This document shows positions 1-8,296 of a stretch of 21,153 nucleotides of DNA, in pieces. The stretch's first letter is position 1. Each line of letters opens with the position of its first letter. Source of the stretch: Candidatus Promineofilum glycogenicum. GTDB taxonomy: Bacteria; Chloroflexota; Anaerolineae; Promineifilales; Promineifilaceae. The notes under the pieces were generated by a model, which was not told where the DNA came from, did not search any database, and saw only the letters and a program-made list of their open reading frames with translations. Made by a program: the position numbers and the translations under genes. The DNA lies in contig JADJHJ010000005.1 in NCBI GenBank assembly GCA_016707605.1, positions 1-21,153 on the forward strand, in the 5' to 3' direction.

Positions 1-829
1 GGCCCGGTTTCTGGTATCGTTGCGCCCAGGCGAGTCGCAGCATCGAGTTCGGCGTCAATGCCGCGACGTCGCCCCATTGCGCGTCAACCGCCAGGGGCGC
101 AATGCCCTGACCTGGAGCACCCAGGAAGGGTTTGCCCAGGCCGTGGCTGCGGCGCGGGCGGCCGACGCGCGGGGGTATCATTATTACCGGCGCGGGCCAG
201 GCGTTCGTCTCCGGCGGCGAACTGAAGAGTTGGCCAACCACCCGGAGGCGGCCGCCGGTGAGCGGCTCAACCGCGTCATGAGCGCCGCCCTTGACGACCT
301 CGTCGCTCTGCCCTGCCCGGTCATCGCCGCCGTCAACGGCGACGCCATCGGCGGCGGTTGCGAAATCCTGACCGCCTGCGATCTGCGGCTGGCCGCGCCG
401 GGGGCACGCTTCGCCTTTCGCCAGGTGCACAACGGCCTGACGACCGGCTGGGCGCGCGGGGCGCTGGTGGCCCTCGTCGGCCAGAGCCGGGCCACCGAAC
501 TACTGCTGACCGGCCGCACCTTCGACGCCGCCGAAGCGCAGGCGCTGGGCCTCGTCCATCGCCTGGCCGCGCCAGGCGAGAACAGGCTCGACGCCGCCGC
601 GTCCTGGGCGGCGGAGTTACCTGCGCCTGCCCGCGCCGCGCCCTGGCCGCCCTCAAAACGCTGGCCCACGCCGCGGCCCATCGCCCCGGCCGACACCAAC
701 CGGCTGGAGGCGCAACTGTTCATCAACCTGTGGCCCTCGGCAGATCCACATCGAGGGCGATGGGCGCCTTCGCCTAGAAGCGCCCGCCGCGCTTCAACGG
801 GAGACCACGCCAGCGGAACACAATCATGA
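1..829 (+). CDS. Enoyl-CoA hydratase/isomerase (crotonase) family protein, 5' partial, frameshifted
   Basis: This is a crotonase-fold acyl-CoA enzyme. The clearest part, about nt 300-590, reads PVIAAVNGDAIGGGCEI (second oxyanion-hole loop with GGG), then a RATELLLTGRTFDAAEA stretch and a GLVHRL segment, all typical of the family. The first oxyanion-hole segment, ITGAGQAFVSGGELK, is read from about nt 180 in another frame. The C-terminal helices (RALAALKTLAHAAAH, then NRLEAQLFINLW, then EKRPPRFNGR) also lie in different frames, so at least four indels are present. At the usual catalytic-Glu site the sequence is FRQVHNGLTTGW, with no obvious Glu. The substrate is therefore uncertain and a decarboxylase or isomerase role is possible. 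The start lies at or before the window edge. The end overlaps the next start codon as ATGA (826-829), which suggests translational coupling. Confidence 0.75.
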   Translation, partial: ARFLVSLRPGESQHRVRRQCRDVAPLRVNRQGRNALTWSTQEGFAQAVAAARAADARGYHYYRRGPGVRLRRRTEELANHPEAAAGERLNRVMSAALDDLVALPCPVIAAVNGDAIGGGCEILTACDLRLAAPGARFAFRQVHNGLTTGWARGALVALVGQSRATELLLTGRTFDAAEAQALGLVHRLAAPGENRLDAAASWAAELPAPARAAPWPPSKRWPTPRPIAPADTNRLEAQLFINLWPSADPHRGRWAPSPRSARRASTGDHASGTQS

Positions 830-1601
830 ATCTGACCTACGACGCCATCGCGCGCTTCTACGATCCCAGCCAGCAAGACGCTTCTCGACGACATCCCCTT
901 GCTGCTGCCAGGCAGCCGACGAAACGGCGGCCTGGAGCTGGACTGCGGCAGCGGCCGGGGCGCTTCGTGCCCTGGCCCGCGCGGTAGTGCCGTCACCGGC
1001 GTGGATAACTCGCCGGAGATGCTGGCCCTGGCGAGGTGCCGCTGGCCCGGCGAGCCGGCCGAGGTGCAAGCGGGCGGGTGCGGCTGGTGGAGGGGACGTG
1101 CGTTCGCTGGCGCTGCCGGGGCCGGAGCCGTTCGCGCTGGCCTACTTGGCTGCACAACACCTTCTTGCACCTGGACGAAACGGCCGCCGCGGCGACTACG
1201 CCGGCTACGCCCGTTGCTGCGGCCGGGGTACGCGGCTGGTCACCGACGTGGATCACCCGCTGGCCTGTCGGCGCCAGCTTTCGGCGATGACCTTGACTTT
1301 GTATTGGAAGATGAGTTGCGACCCGGCGCTGGGCGAGACGATCCCGCCAGTTCACGGCCTATGAATCCGTCCCCGGCGAGCAGGCGGAGACGTGACCTGG
1401 CCTACGAGACGAGCAGGCGCGACGACGACGCCACCCGCGTCACACTGCGCTACCACCTGCTACCCCCACCAGTACGATCTGCTCTTCGGCCTGACCGGTT
1501 CCGCCTGCTGGGCTTGCTGGGGCGACTACGACCGACACGCGCTTCGACGTAGATGGCGAGCGGCCCCGATCGTGGTGGGCGAGGCGGGAATAGGTCAATA
1601 G
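826..1601 (+). CDS. Class I SAM-dependent methyltransferase, frameshifted
   Basis: The start MNLTYDAIARFYDP is a common opening for small class I methyltransferases. It is followed by motif I, read as LELDCGSGRG (nt ~930-960), and motif II-like VTGVDNSPEMLALAR (nt ~990-1035). A motif III-like segment, VEGDVRSLALPG, must be pieced together from two frames. The C-terminal part (AYETSRRDDD, then LRYHLL, then FGLTG and WGDYDR) resembles the tail of the methyltransferase-25/11 type found in many Chloroflexota. All motifs are in the right order but spread over three frames, so several indels are present. The ATG overlaps the end of the upstream crotonase gene. The reconstructed stop lies in the sequence aggtcaatag, at the edge of a CAGT-rich repeat. 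The substrate is unknown. Confidence 0.72.
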
Positions 1602-1676
1602 GCCCAGTGGGTCAGTGGGTCAGTAGGTCAGGTCGAGGCGCTACCACGAGGTGTGGGTACTGACGTACTGACCTGG
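1602..1676. repeat. CAGT-rich imperfect inverted repeat between convergent methyltransferase genes
   Basis: The left half has 8-nt spaced units (cagtgggt, cagtgggt, cagtaggt, cagg). The right half carries the complementary form, gtactgacgtactgacc. Together they can form an imperfect stem of about 17 bp around a loop of roughly 30 nt. The element lies between two convergent genes. It supplies the stop context of the plus-strand methyltransferase and the apparent C-terminal tail of the minus-strand one. Similar CAGT-centred octamers occur at 2301-2373, 11272-11408 and 20295-20411. Confidence 0.6.
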
Positions 1677-2291
1677 CAAAAACCGGCCTACTCTTAAGTT
1701 CCATCACCACCAACTCCTCCACCCCCCGCCGCTGCGGAACAGAGTCCGGCGGCCATTCGCGGCGCAGGAGGGAGAGGCCACGGGCGGCCAGCAGGGCGAT
1801 GATGTCGTCGGGCTGGACGGCGAAGGGCGGGCCGCCGGGGGGCGCGCCGATTGGCCCCAACGAGCCGATGAACCGGCCGCCCGGCCGCAACAACCCAGCC
1901 ACCACGTCGGCATACGCCTCACGCCGCGCCGGGTCGATGGCCCCCACGGGAAGACGTACTCCAGCACGTAGTCGAACACGCCGCGCAGCACCGCCGGCAG
2001 GGTGAACCAGTCGGCCTGGAGGATGACGATGGGCGCGGCCGAGGCCTGGCGGGCGCGCATGGCCTGCGCCGCCGTGGGGGCGAAGTCGACGGCCGTCACC
2101 TGGAAGCCGTGGCGGGCGAAGAGTCGCGCGTCATCGCCCAGCCCCGCGCCGGGCACGATCATCCGCCCCGGCGCAAACTCGCGCTCTCGGCCAGCCGCTG
2201 GAACACCGGCGTCGCCCGCCCAACTCCCAACGCTGCGGCCCGCGCGCGTGGTTGGACTCCCAGAAGTCGGGGTGTTGGGGTCGTCGGTCAT
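1612..2291 (-). CDS. TPMT-like SAM-dependent methyltransferase, frameshifted
   Basis: This resembles the thiopurine S-methyltransferase family of class I methyltransferases. The N-terminus in two frames reads MTDDPNTPDFWESNHARG with a WELGG segment after it. This is followed by motif I GRMIVPGAGLGDDARLFARHGFQVTAVDFAP and then an AIDPARREAYADVV segment, all typical of TPMT-like proteins. The end reads LLRREWPPDSVPQRRG and EELVVMELK. At least two indels separate the parts, near 2240 and 1960. After MELK the frame stays open through 25 more residues encoded by the CAGT-rich repeat before a stop at 1612. The native stop was probably near 1690 and the tail may be an artefact. AGGA seven bases before the ATG is a plausible ribosome-binding site. 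It is the third gene of a same-strand run with the PF13625-like protein and the lipid kinase. Confidence 0.72.
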
Positions 2292-2300
2292 CACAGTGTC

Positions 2301-2373
2301 CTGTGTCCAGTGTCCAGCGAGTATGTAACTGATCTACTGAATACTGATCTACTGAATACTGATCTACTGAATA
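2301..2373. repeat. Tandem repeat: CAGTGTCC-type units plus three perfect 15-bp copies
   Basis: Bases 2329-2373 are three identical head-to-tail copies of ctgatctactgaata. Just before them (2301-2319) lie ctgtgtccagtgtccag units. The block fills the gap between the PF13625-like gene and the TPMT-like gene, both on the minus strand. Read on the minus strand, the units are cagtagatcag-like and belong to the same CAGT-centred style as the other intergenic arrays in the window. Confidence 0.85.
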
Positions 2374-2383
2374 CTGGATACTT

Positions 2384-4038
2384 CTAACTCTCCACCTCCA
2401 CATCCAGCAACAACCAACCCCGCCACCGCCTGCCGGAACGCCTCCCACTGCCTGGCGCGGATGACGACGGCCAGCTCACCCAGGCTCTCGGTAGGATAGT
2501 CGCGCGTCTTGAAGGTTGGTGCGCAAGCGTTCTCAGGATGGCCGCGTCCCCGACGCGCAGGGACGACGACGACTGGAGCCGCCCCTCCACGCCGTGCTCC
2601 GCCCAGCGGGTGATGCCGCGGCGAACGCTGGTGGGCGGGGCCGGCCGCTGGCCGTCTCCAGAACTTCAGCATCCGCTCCGGCTCGATGCCTGCTCGCGCC
2701 TGAGCCAGCGACGACGGCACGATACGGTAGCGGTAGGGCTTGCCGGGCGTGAACGGCTCCGGGTCGGCGATGCGCGGCGCCTGGAAGCGCTCGTGGCGGC
2801 TGGCGTTTGTGGGGAACCAGCAGCGCCCCCTCCGGCTGGACGATCAGCGGCACGCGCACCTCGTCGGCCGGCGGCGGCTCGTCACCCAGCCAGGCCAGGG
2901 CGCGCGGGGCCAGCCGGTAGGCCGCCCGCGCCGCGTCCGTCGCCGCCGACAGTTCGACCATACCCAGCCAGTAGAGCGGCCCCTGGATGAGGTGGCGCAG
3001 CAGCCGCCCTCGACTCGCTCCCACTCCGCGAAGCCGCTCAGGTATTCGCGCGTCTCGGCGTCGCGCAGATACCACGTCTCGTAGTTGCCGTCCGGCCGCT
3101 GGAAGTCGGATCGCTCTGGCGTACCACGGCCACCTACGTCGGCCAGCCGGTACTAGCGCTCATCGGCCGGCAGCACGTCCATCAGCGCCGTGCGCGCCAG
3201 CAGCGGGTCGTTCTGCCACCTCGCCGTCGGCGATGAGGCCCGGCGTATGGCGCAGTTCGTTCCACATGCTGCGGCTCCAGGCGTCGACCAGGGCGCGCAG
3301 TTGGGCCTCGCGGCTGCGCTGCAGCCAGTCGAGGGCGGCGCGCGTCGGCCGCAGCCGCTCTTCCGTGCGGCGCAGCAGCGACATCTCCGTGGCCAGCGTC
3401 AGCAACAGCGAGCGCCGGTCGCGGTCGGGGTTCATCAGCAGGCCGTGCAGGTCGGGCAGGCGGTCGGGCTGCAAGCCGGTGCGCTGGGCCAGGGCCAGCA
3501 GCGTCGTCAGGTCGTCCACGGCGTCGTCGAGCGGCGGGCGGGTCTGCTCCGGCGCGTCGACCGGCTCCAAGGTCGTCGTCGCCGGCGACTCGCGCACAAC
3601 GCCGGCCGACGCCGGGGCCAGCTTGGCCAGCAGTTCGTGCGGCAGGTAGTAGAACTCCAGCGCGCCCTCATTCGTCTGGTCGAAGCCGCGATAGAGAAAG
3701 CCGCGATACCACAGCGCCTCGGCCGGGCTGATGGGGTCGAGCCACGGCTCTTCCCGCTCCAGCCGCCCCGGCCCCATCTCGCGTACCTCGCCGTGGTCGC
3801 GGCTGAAGACGGCCACCGGGGCGCGCCCGCCCTGCCGGACGAGCTCGGCCAGGGCCGCCGTCTCCTCCGGCTCCATATAATCGAGTTGTTCCTGCAAGTC
3901 GGCCGTCGCCAGCGCCGCCGCTAGCTGTTCGACCGACTCGGCCTTGTCGGCCCCGGTCAGGTCGAGTTCCAGCCATTCGGCGATGACGCGCAGAACAATG
4001 AGATCGTGGTCCAGCAAAGCCTGTTCCAGCGTTCGCAT
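2384..4038 (-). CDS. Helicase-associated (XPB/Ssl2-like, PF13625-type) domain protein, frameshifted
   Basis: A protein of about 550 residues, reconstructed from three or more frames. The first 260 residues are intact: MRTLEQALLDHDLIVLRVI, an acidic alpha-helical region, and a long helical middle (DLTTLLALAQRTGLQPDRL). The second half reads GPLYWLGMVELS, then VRVPLIVQPEGALLVP, then KPYRYRIVPSSLAQAR and PERMLKFWRR. This order matches the C-terminal domain of bacterial helicase-associated proteins, in which a 'LIVQPD'-type strand precedes a YR(L/I)-P-S helix. No Walker motifs are seen, so this is the accessory module and not a helicase by itself. Function is unknown; a nucleic-acid link is inferred from the domain only. 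It starts 15 nt after the lipid kinase stop, with AGGATAG before the ATG. The ending in LLLDVEVES at 2384 is read in a different frame from the preceding part. Confidence 0.65.
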
Positions 4039-4053
4039 AAAGCTCTATCCTAT

Positions 4054-4962
4054 CTAGACCATCACCTGCACCGCCGCCGGCAGGCTGGTAACGGTCACCT
4101 GGTGGACGTTGTCGCGTGGGTAGGCGAACATCTCGCCGTCAACGTAGATGGGCATGGGCGAAGAGGACCAGGCCGTGATTTGGCGGCTCTGGCGCATGGT
4201 CACGTGGCGTGAGGTGACGTGCGTGCCCTTCATGACCCGCGTCAACATGCAGAGCATGGTCAGACGGCCGATGGGGTTGGCCCACAGGTGTCGATCAGAT
4301 TATCGTCCCACTTGGCGTCGGGCGTCATCGGAAGCCGCCGCCGCCGCGCGGGCCGACCCCGGCATAGAGGAACAGGGCCCGTTGGTTCACCGCCCGGTCG
4401 TCGAAGGTCATCTCCATGTAGGGCGTGTCGTAGTAGAAGGCGATGGTTTGCAGCACGGCCGTCAGGTACATCAGAAAGCCCTGGATGCGGCTGATCGTCT
4501 CGGTGCGCATGACGACGATGGCGTCGAAGCCGATGCCCAGGTTGTTCTGGAACACCCGGCTTTGGCCGCGGTCGTCGGTCACGCGGGCCAGGTCAATGGC
4601 CCGCGGCCGGCCGGTGAAAGATACGTTGGACAGCCTCTTCCGGCGTCTCGCGGATGCCCAGCCCGAAGGCCAAGTCATTGCCGGAGCCGATGGGAATGAT
4701 GCCCATTGGCAGCGACGCCCGTTCGCCCGCGCCCACCAGGCCGTTGACGACCTCGTTGACCGTGCCGTCGCCGCCGGCCGCGGCCACCAGGTCATACCCT
4801 TCTCCGGCGGCGGCGGCGGCCAGCTCGGTGGCGTGGCCCGGCCGCTGGGTGGGCACGATGTCGAGTTCGCCGTAGCGATGGCCCAGGGGTGTCGATCAGG
4901 CCGGTCTGTTCGCGCGCCCGCCCCGTGCCCGAACGTGGATTGATGATGACTTTGACGCGCAT
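4054..4962 (-). CDS. Diacylglycerol kinase family lipid kinase, frameshifted
   Basis: This is a DAGK/YegS/BmrU-type lipid kinase of the cytoplasmic membrane face, about 300 residues. It starts MRVKVIINPRSGTGRA, where NP.SG is the N-terminal signature. Next come AAGGDGTVNEVVNGL, the GGDGT nucleotide-binding motif, and MGIIPIGSGNDLAFGLG, the family's P.GTxND-type motif. The second domain reads FQNNLGIGFDAIVV and later YVDGEMFAYPRDNVHQVTV, ending in LPAAVQVMV as usual. Indels near 4860, 4620 and 4330 break the frame, yet all family motifs survive in order. The start at 4962 is chosen because the NPRSG strand must be near the N-terminus; the longer frame adds only ten unsupported residues. It probably leads a three-gene transcript with the two genes downstream. 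Confidence 0.85.
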
Positions 4963-4971
4963 GATGTTCGC

Positions 4972-5000
4972 TTTACACCCCTTGTCAAACATGTTATACT
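4972..5000 (+). promoter_or_regulatory. Sigma-70-type promoter for the surface protein gene
   Basis: A TTTACA -35 box (4972-4977) and a TATACT -10 box (4995-5000) are separated by exactly 17 nt. Transcription would begin near 5007, about 140 nt before the preferred start codon at 5148. On the other strand the same -10 region reads TATAAC (4998-4993) toward the lipid kinase gene, so the divergent promoters may overlap. The minus-strand -35 is weak. Confidence 0.55.
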
Positions 5001-5147
5001 GACGCTCGCGTTATGTTACGTCAAGTTGACCGGCGTGGCAAGACGGGACGCATGGCTAAAAGTGGGCATGGCGACTTCCTAGACCAGGACTGCCGACGCT
5101 ACCTACAGCCCCCCGTCGTGCCAACGGAATATCGAGGAGCGGGCGAT

Positions 5148-6657
5148 ATGGCTGCGGATGAGACAAGCGGCAACGAAAACGAACGCGCTAACGACGCGGG
5201 GAACAATTACCCGCCGGCGGACGCCAACAACCGGACATTCCTGATTACGGCCTCATTGCTGACCGGCACGTTGCCTCCTGTCCCTGTTCACCGTCGGCTA
5301 TCTGCTATTCGACCGCGCCGGCAGCCGGACGGGCGAGATCGCCGCCATCGAGACGCAGAACGCCCAAATCCTGGCCACCAACGACATGATCACCCGGACG
5401 GTGCAGGCGATGGAAGCGGACGCGACGAGCCGCGCCGGGAGGTCGAGGTCCGACCGACGCTAACGCCGTCGCCGACGATGGAGAGACAGCCGCCAGCGAA
5501 GGTGAGTCCATCGCCCTGGCCGCCGACCCGACGTTGGCCGCCCAGGCGACAACCGCCGCGGCTAGCGAAGCGAACGAAAGCGACCCCGCCGCGGCCACGG
5601 CCACCACGGCCGCCCTGGCCGCCGACCCGACGCTGGCCGCCGAAGCGACCACGGCCGCGATGCAAACTACGTCGGAAACGGCCACCCCGGCCGCCGCCGA
5701 TGCCACGGCCGAGGCCACGGCTGAAGGCGGCGCGACGCCGACCAGGGCCACTACGACCCGCGGCGCGGCGACGGCCACGCCCAGCCCAGCGCCCGGCGCG
5801 ACGGCCGCAAGCGACCAACGCGGCCACGACCGGCGACGCCACGGCCACGACCATCCCCACCGTCGTCGTTCTCGGCGTGACAATGGAGCCGACCAGCGCC
5901 GACACGTCGCCAACGCCCGGCGCGCCCCCGGCGTCGCCCGACCAGGCGACGGCCACGCCTACCCCGCCCCCTTGGCGGCGGCGGCGAAGAAGCCGGCGGC
6001 GGCTCCCCGGACGCGCCGGAGGCGTCGCGGCTCAGGTCCGGCTACCCGCCCGCGCCGAAGCCACGCTGCCGCCGGCCGACTATCCGCGCCCCGTGCGGAT
6101 ACGCCCGGCGCTGCCCACGAGCCGACGGTTGGCGCGGCCTCGCCCACGCCCGTCGGCGGCGCAACGCCCAGCCTGCCCGGCACGCCCACACCGACGCGGC
6201 CGCCACGGCAGCCACGCCACGACACCAACGGCCACAACGCCGCCCACCAGCACGGCCACGCCCACGGCCACGACGCTGCCACCCACGGCCACATCGACCG
6301 CGACGGCAACCGAGACGCCCCTGCCGACGGCCACCGCCACACCGTCCGCCACGGCCACGGCCACGGCGCTACCGGGCACGGCCACGCCGACGCTGACCCC
6401 CGACCCAACGCGCCACGGCCACGCCGACGCCCCCCTGAACGCCACGGCCACCCCGACGGGTAGAGCCGACGATCCGCACGCCGCTGCCGCACCGCCACCG
6501 GCACGGCCATCCCCAGACGCCGCCCACGCCCACGGCCACCCCTACCCCGCCGGTCACCCTGCCGGAGACGGGCCTCGACGCCTGGAGCATCGCCGCCGTC
6601 GGGATGGCGCTGATCCTGGTCGTCTTCGGCGCGCGGCGGCTGCGGCGAGCAGAGTAA
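5148..6657 (+). CDS. Thr/Ala/Pro-rich surface protein with C-terminal LPETG sorting signal, frameshifted
   Basis: The start at 5148 is chosen because GAGGAG lies 8 nt upstream. The protein opens with a polar Asn/Glu-rich segment of about 34 residues. A hydrophobic segment follows, RTFLITASLLTGT then LLLSLFTVGYLLF, which needs removal of one extra c near 5275. Then comes a short helix, EIAAIETQNAQILATNDM. A long low-complexity stalk of Ala, Thr and Pro follows, containing a repeated LAADPTLAA(Q/E)ATTAA unit 99 nt apart (5516 and 5615). The C-terminus is a textbook sortase signal: TPPVTLPETG at 6544-6573, then a hydrophobic stretch AVGMALILVVFGA and an RRLRR tail before TAA. At least five indels scramble the stalk. 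It is likely anchored to the cell envelope. The N-terminal segment looks like an uncleaved signal anchor or a signal peptide. No sortase gene is seen in the window. Confidence 0.7.
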
Positions 6658-6667
6658 GAGGAACGCC

Positions 6668-6748
6668 GAGAGACGCGGAGAGCGCAGAGAGACGCGGAGA
6701 TCAGAACGTTCTGATCTCCGCGTCTCTCTGCGCTTCTCCGCGTCTCTC
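6668..6748. repeat. Long inverted repeat of GAGACGCGGA-type units between convergent genes
   Basis: Two arms of about 40 nt (6668-6707 and 6708-6748) are almost perfectly complementary, with one single-base bulge and essentially no loop (tcagaa/ttctga at the centre). Each arm is made of near-tandem units of about 10 nt (gagagacgcg, gagagcgcag, agagacgcgg). The element lies 10 nt after the stop of the surface protein and 10 nt after the stop of the convergent PH/SHOCT gene. It could act as a bidirectional terminator, although no T-run flanks it. Confidence 0.9.
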
Positions 6749-6758
6749 TGTGTCGCTC

Positions 6759-7385
6759 TTACAGACGGGCCAGAATCTCTTTCTTCTTGGCCTCGAACTC
6801 CTCGGCCGAGATCAGCCCCGCCTCCATCAGTTGCTTGAGCTTGCTCAACGCCTGGAGCGGTTCGTCAGCCGGGGCGGCGGTCGAGCCGGCGCCCATCGCG
6901 CCCATCATGCCCGGCAGGTAGACGCCGCCGGCCTCGGCCCGCTTCTCCTCCATGGCCCGCAGGCGCAGTTCCTCGCGCACGTTCTCTTCCATCTCCTGGG
7001 CGATTGCATAGAGGCGGCGGGCCTGCTCCTTGACCAGGTTGTCGATGCGCAGCGTCTCGCCGTTGGCCGCGAAGAGGGTCAGCGTGGCCCGCATGACCCC
7101 TTCTTCCAGCTTGGCTTCCTTCAATTCGCGCCAGATGTAGTCGGTGAACTGGGCGCTGCCCATCAGGTTCTGCTGATAGTGCATGAAGCGCCGGTTGGTC
7201 AGCACGACGATCTCCGGCGTGGGGTCATAGGTCAGCGCCTTCTGGACGGCGATGTAGATCACCTGCTCGCCGCGCGTCAGCAGTTGGCTGACCTTCTCGT
7301 AGATTTTGGCCACCTGGGCGGGGTCCTGGTTCTCGGTCAGGTATTGAGCCAGCGTTTCGGGAATGTGCGGGGTCTCATCGGTCAT
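6759..7385 (-). CDS. PH-like domain protein with C-terminal SHOCT motif
   Basis: An intact 208-residue soluble protein. Residues ~25-130 look like a bacterial PH-type beta-rich domain: RGEQVIYIAVQKALTYDP, then EIVVLTNRRFMHYQQNL, then IWRELKEAKLEEGVMRATL. A charged helix follows (QEMEENVREELRLRAMEEK) with a short Gly/Met-rich linker. The last 32 residues are a SHOCT (short C-terminal) motif: ALSKLKQLMEAGLISAEEF then EAKKKEILARL. SHOCT segments are often found at the end of membrane or stress-related bacterial proteins and may mediate oligomerisation; the exact role here is unknown. GGAGG lies about 10 nt before the ATG. It is transcribed away from rplI. It is one of the few multi-domain genes here with no frame break. 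Confidence 0.75.
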   Translation of the reverse strand: MTDETPHIPETLAQYLTENQDPAQVAKIYEKVSQLLTRGEQVIYIAVQKALTYDPTPEIVVLTNRRFMHYQQNLMGSAQFTDYIWRELKEAKLEEGVMRATLTLFAANGETLRIDNLVKEQARRLYAIAQEMEENVREELRLRAMEEKRAEAGGVYLPGMMGAMGAGSTAAPADEPLQALSKLKQLMEAGLISAEEFEAKKKEILARL

Positions 7386-7471
7386 TACGTGTTATCCTCC
7401 GGCAAATGGGGCTGCCACAGGCGGGGGAATGAACGCCTTGCTGACCCGGCCAAGCGCGGCTGACGATGGCG

Positions 7472-7493
7472 ACGCCGGCCAAGTGGCCGGCGT
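7472..7493. repeat. GC-rich perfect 10-bp inverted repeat in the PH/SHOCT-rplI intergenic region
   Basis: The arms acgccggcca and tggccggcgt are perfect complements with a 2-nt loop. The sequence between the divergent genes (7386-7691) otherwise shows no supported gene. The hairpin could be regulatory or chance in GC-rich DNA. Confidence 0.4.
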
Positions 7494-7577
7494 GGGCAAC
7501 CAGCCGGGTATTGCAGAAACAGGCGGTGGGGATTGCGGCGCCCGGAACCCGGCCGAGTTTGCCAAACGGCCGTCTTT

Positions 7578-7605
7578 TTGCTACCATAATCGATTGCTTT
7601 ACAAA
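7578..7605 (+). promoter_or_regulatory. Possible promoter for rplI
   Basis: TTGCTA (7578-7583) and TACAAA (7600-7605) are 16 nt apart, each matching four of six consensus bases. They lie in the only AT-rich patch of the intergenic region, about 85 nt before the rplI start. The assignment is tentative. Confidence 0.3.
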
Positions 7606-7691
7606 TTATGTGACCATCTCGCAGTCGCGGCCGGCAAGCGTCATTCAAGTTGCCCCGGACGGGCACTGCTTCTATTGAGGAGTCTGGTTCA

Positions 7692-8232
7692 ATGAAAGTG
7701 TTGTTAAGAGAAGACGTTGACAATCTGGGCTATGCCGGCGAGGTCCACACTGTGGCCAACGGCTTCGGCCGCAACTTCCTGCTGCCCAAGGGGCTGGCCG
7801 TGAAGGCCACGCCGGACGTGATGAAGCAAGCCGAGGCCTGGCGCAAGCGCGCCGAGGCTCGTCGCGCCGAGTTGCGCGCCGAGCATGACCTGCTGTCGGA
7901 GAAGATCCGCGCCGTTAAGCTGACCTTCACCGCCCGCGCTGGCGACACCGGCAAGCTCTATGGCTCGATCACCACGGCCCAGATCGCCGACAAGCTCAAC
8001 GAGAAGCTGGGCACGGAGATCGACCGCCGTAAGGTCGGCGGCGAACCGCTGCGCCAGTTGGGCGAGCACCACATCTCGGTGCGCCTGAGCGGCGATCACC
8101 ACCCGGAGTTTCTGGTCGTCGTCCAGCCGGAAGGCGCGCTGCGCCGCGCCGGCCGCTGCGCCGGCGGACGCGAACCGCAGTTGTTGGGCGGAAGAGGCCG
8201 AAGAGTTTGCCGAAGAGGAAGTCGAAGCCTAG
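7692..8232 (+). CDS. rplI: 50S ribosomal protein L9, frameshifted near the C-terminus
   Basis: L9 binds 23S rRNA and holds the base of the L1 stalk. The N-terminal rRNA-binding domain is clear: MKVLLREDVDNLGYAGEV, then VANGFGRNFLLPKGLAV. A long connecting helix follows (WRKRAEARRAELRAEHDLL). The C-terminal domain contains GDTGKLYGSIT, then IDRRKVGGEPLRQLGEH and VRLSGDHHPEFLVVVQPEG. After VVQPEG the frame breaks. A different frame carries an acidic tail (EEAEEFAEEEVEA) ending with TAG at 8230-8232, a common kind of L9 extension in high-GC bacteria. The start at 7692 is supported by gaggag nine nt upstream; the longer open frame adds 14 unsupported residues. An essential-type gene broken only by an indel is evidence for base-calling error. 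Confidence 0.95.
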
Positions 8233-8296
8233 AGGCGGCGCAAGCCGCTGACCGGCGGCTGCCCCGCGGCTGCCGGAAGGAACGATCGACGCCTTC

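Noticed and set aside
184..1170. A minus-strand frame of 328 codons at the left edge
   Set aside because: It is opposite the crotonase and methyltransferase genes, with Arg/Ala/Pro-rich low-complexity translation and no motif.
5013..7463. A single open frame of 816 codons on the plus strand
   Set aside because: It reads through the true surface-protein stop at 6657 in another frame, then the inverted repeat, then antisense of the PH/SHOCT gene. Composition and motifs place the real gene at 5148-6657 across several frames.
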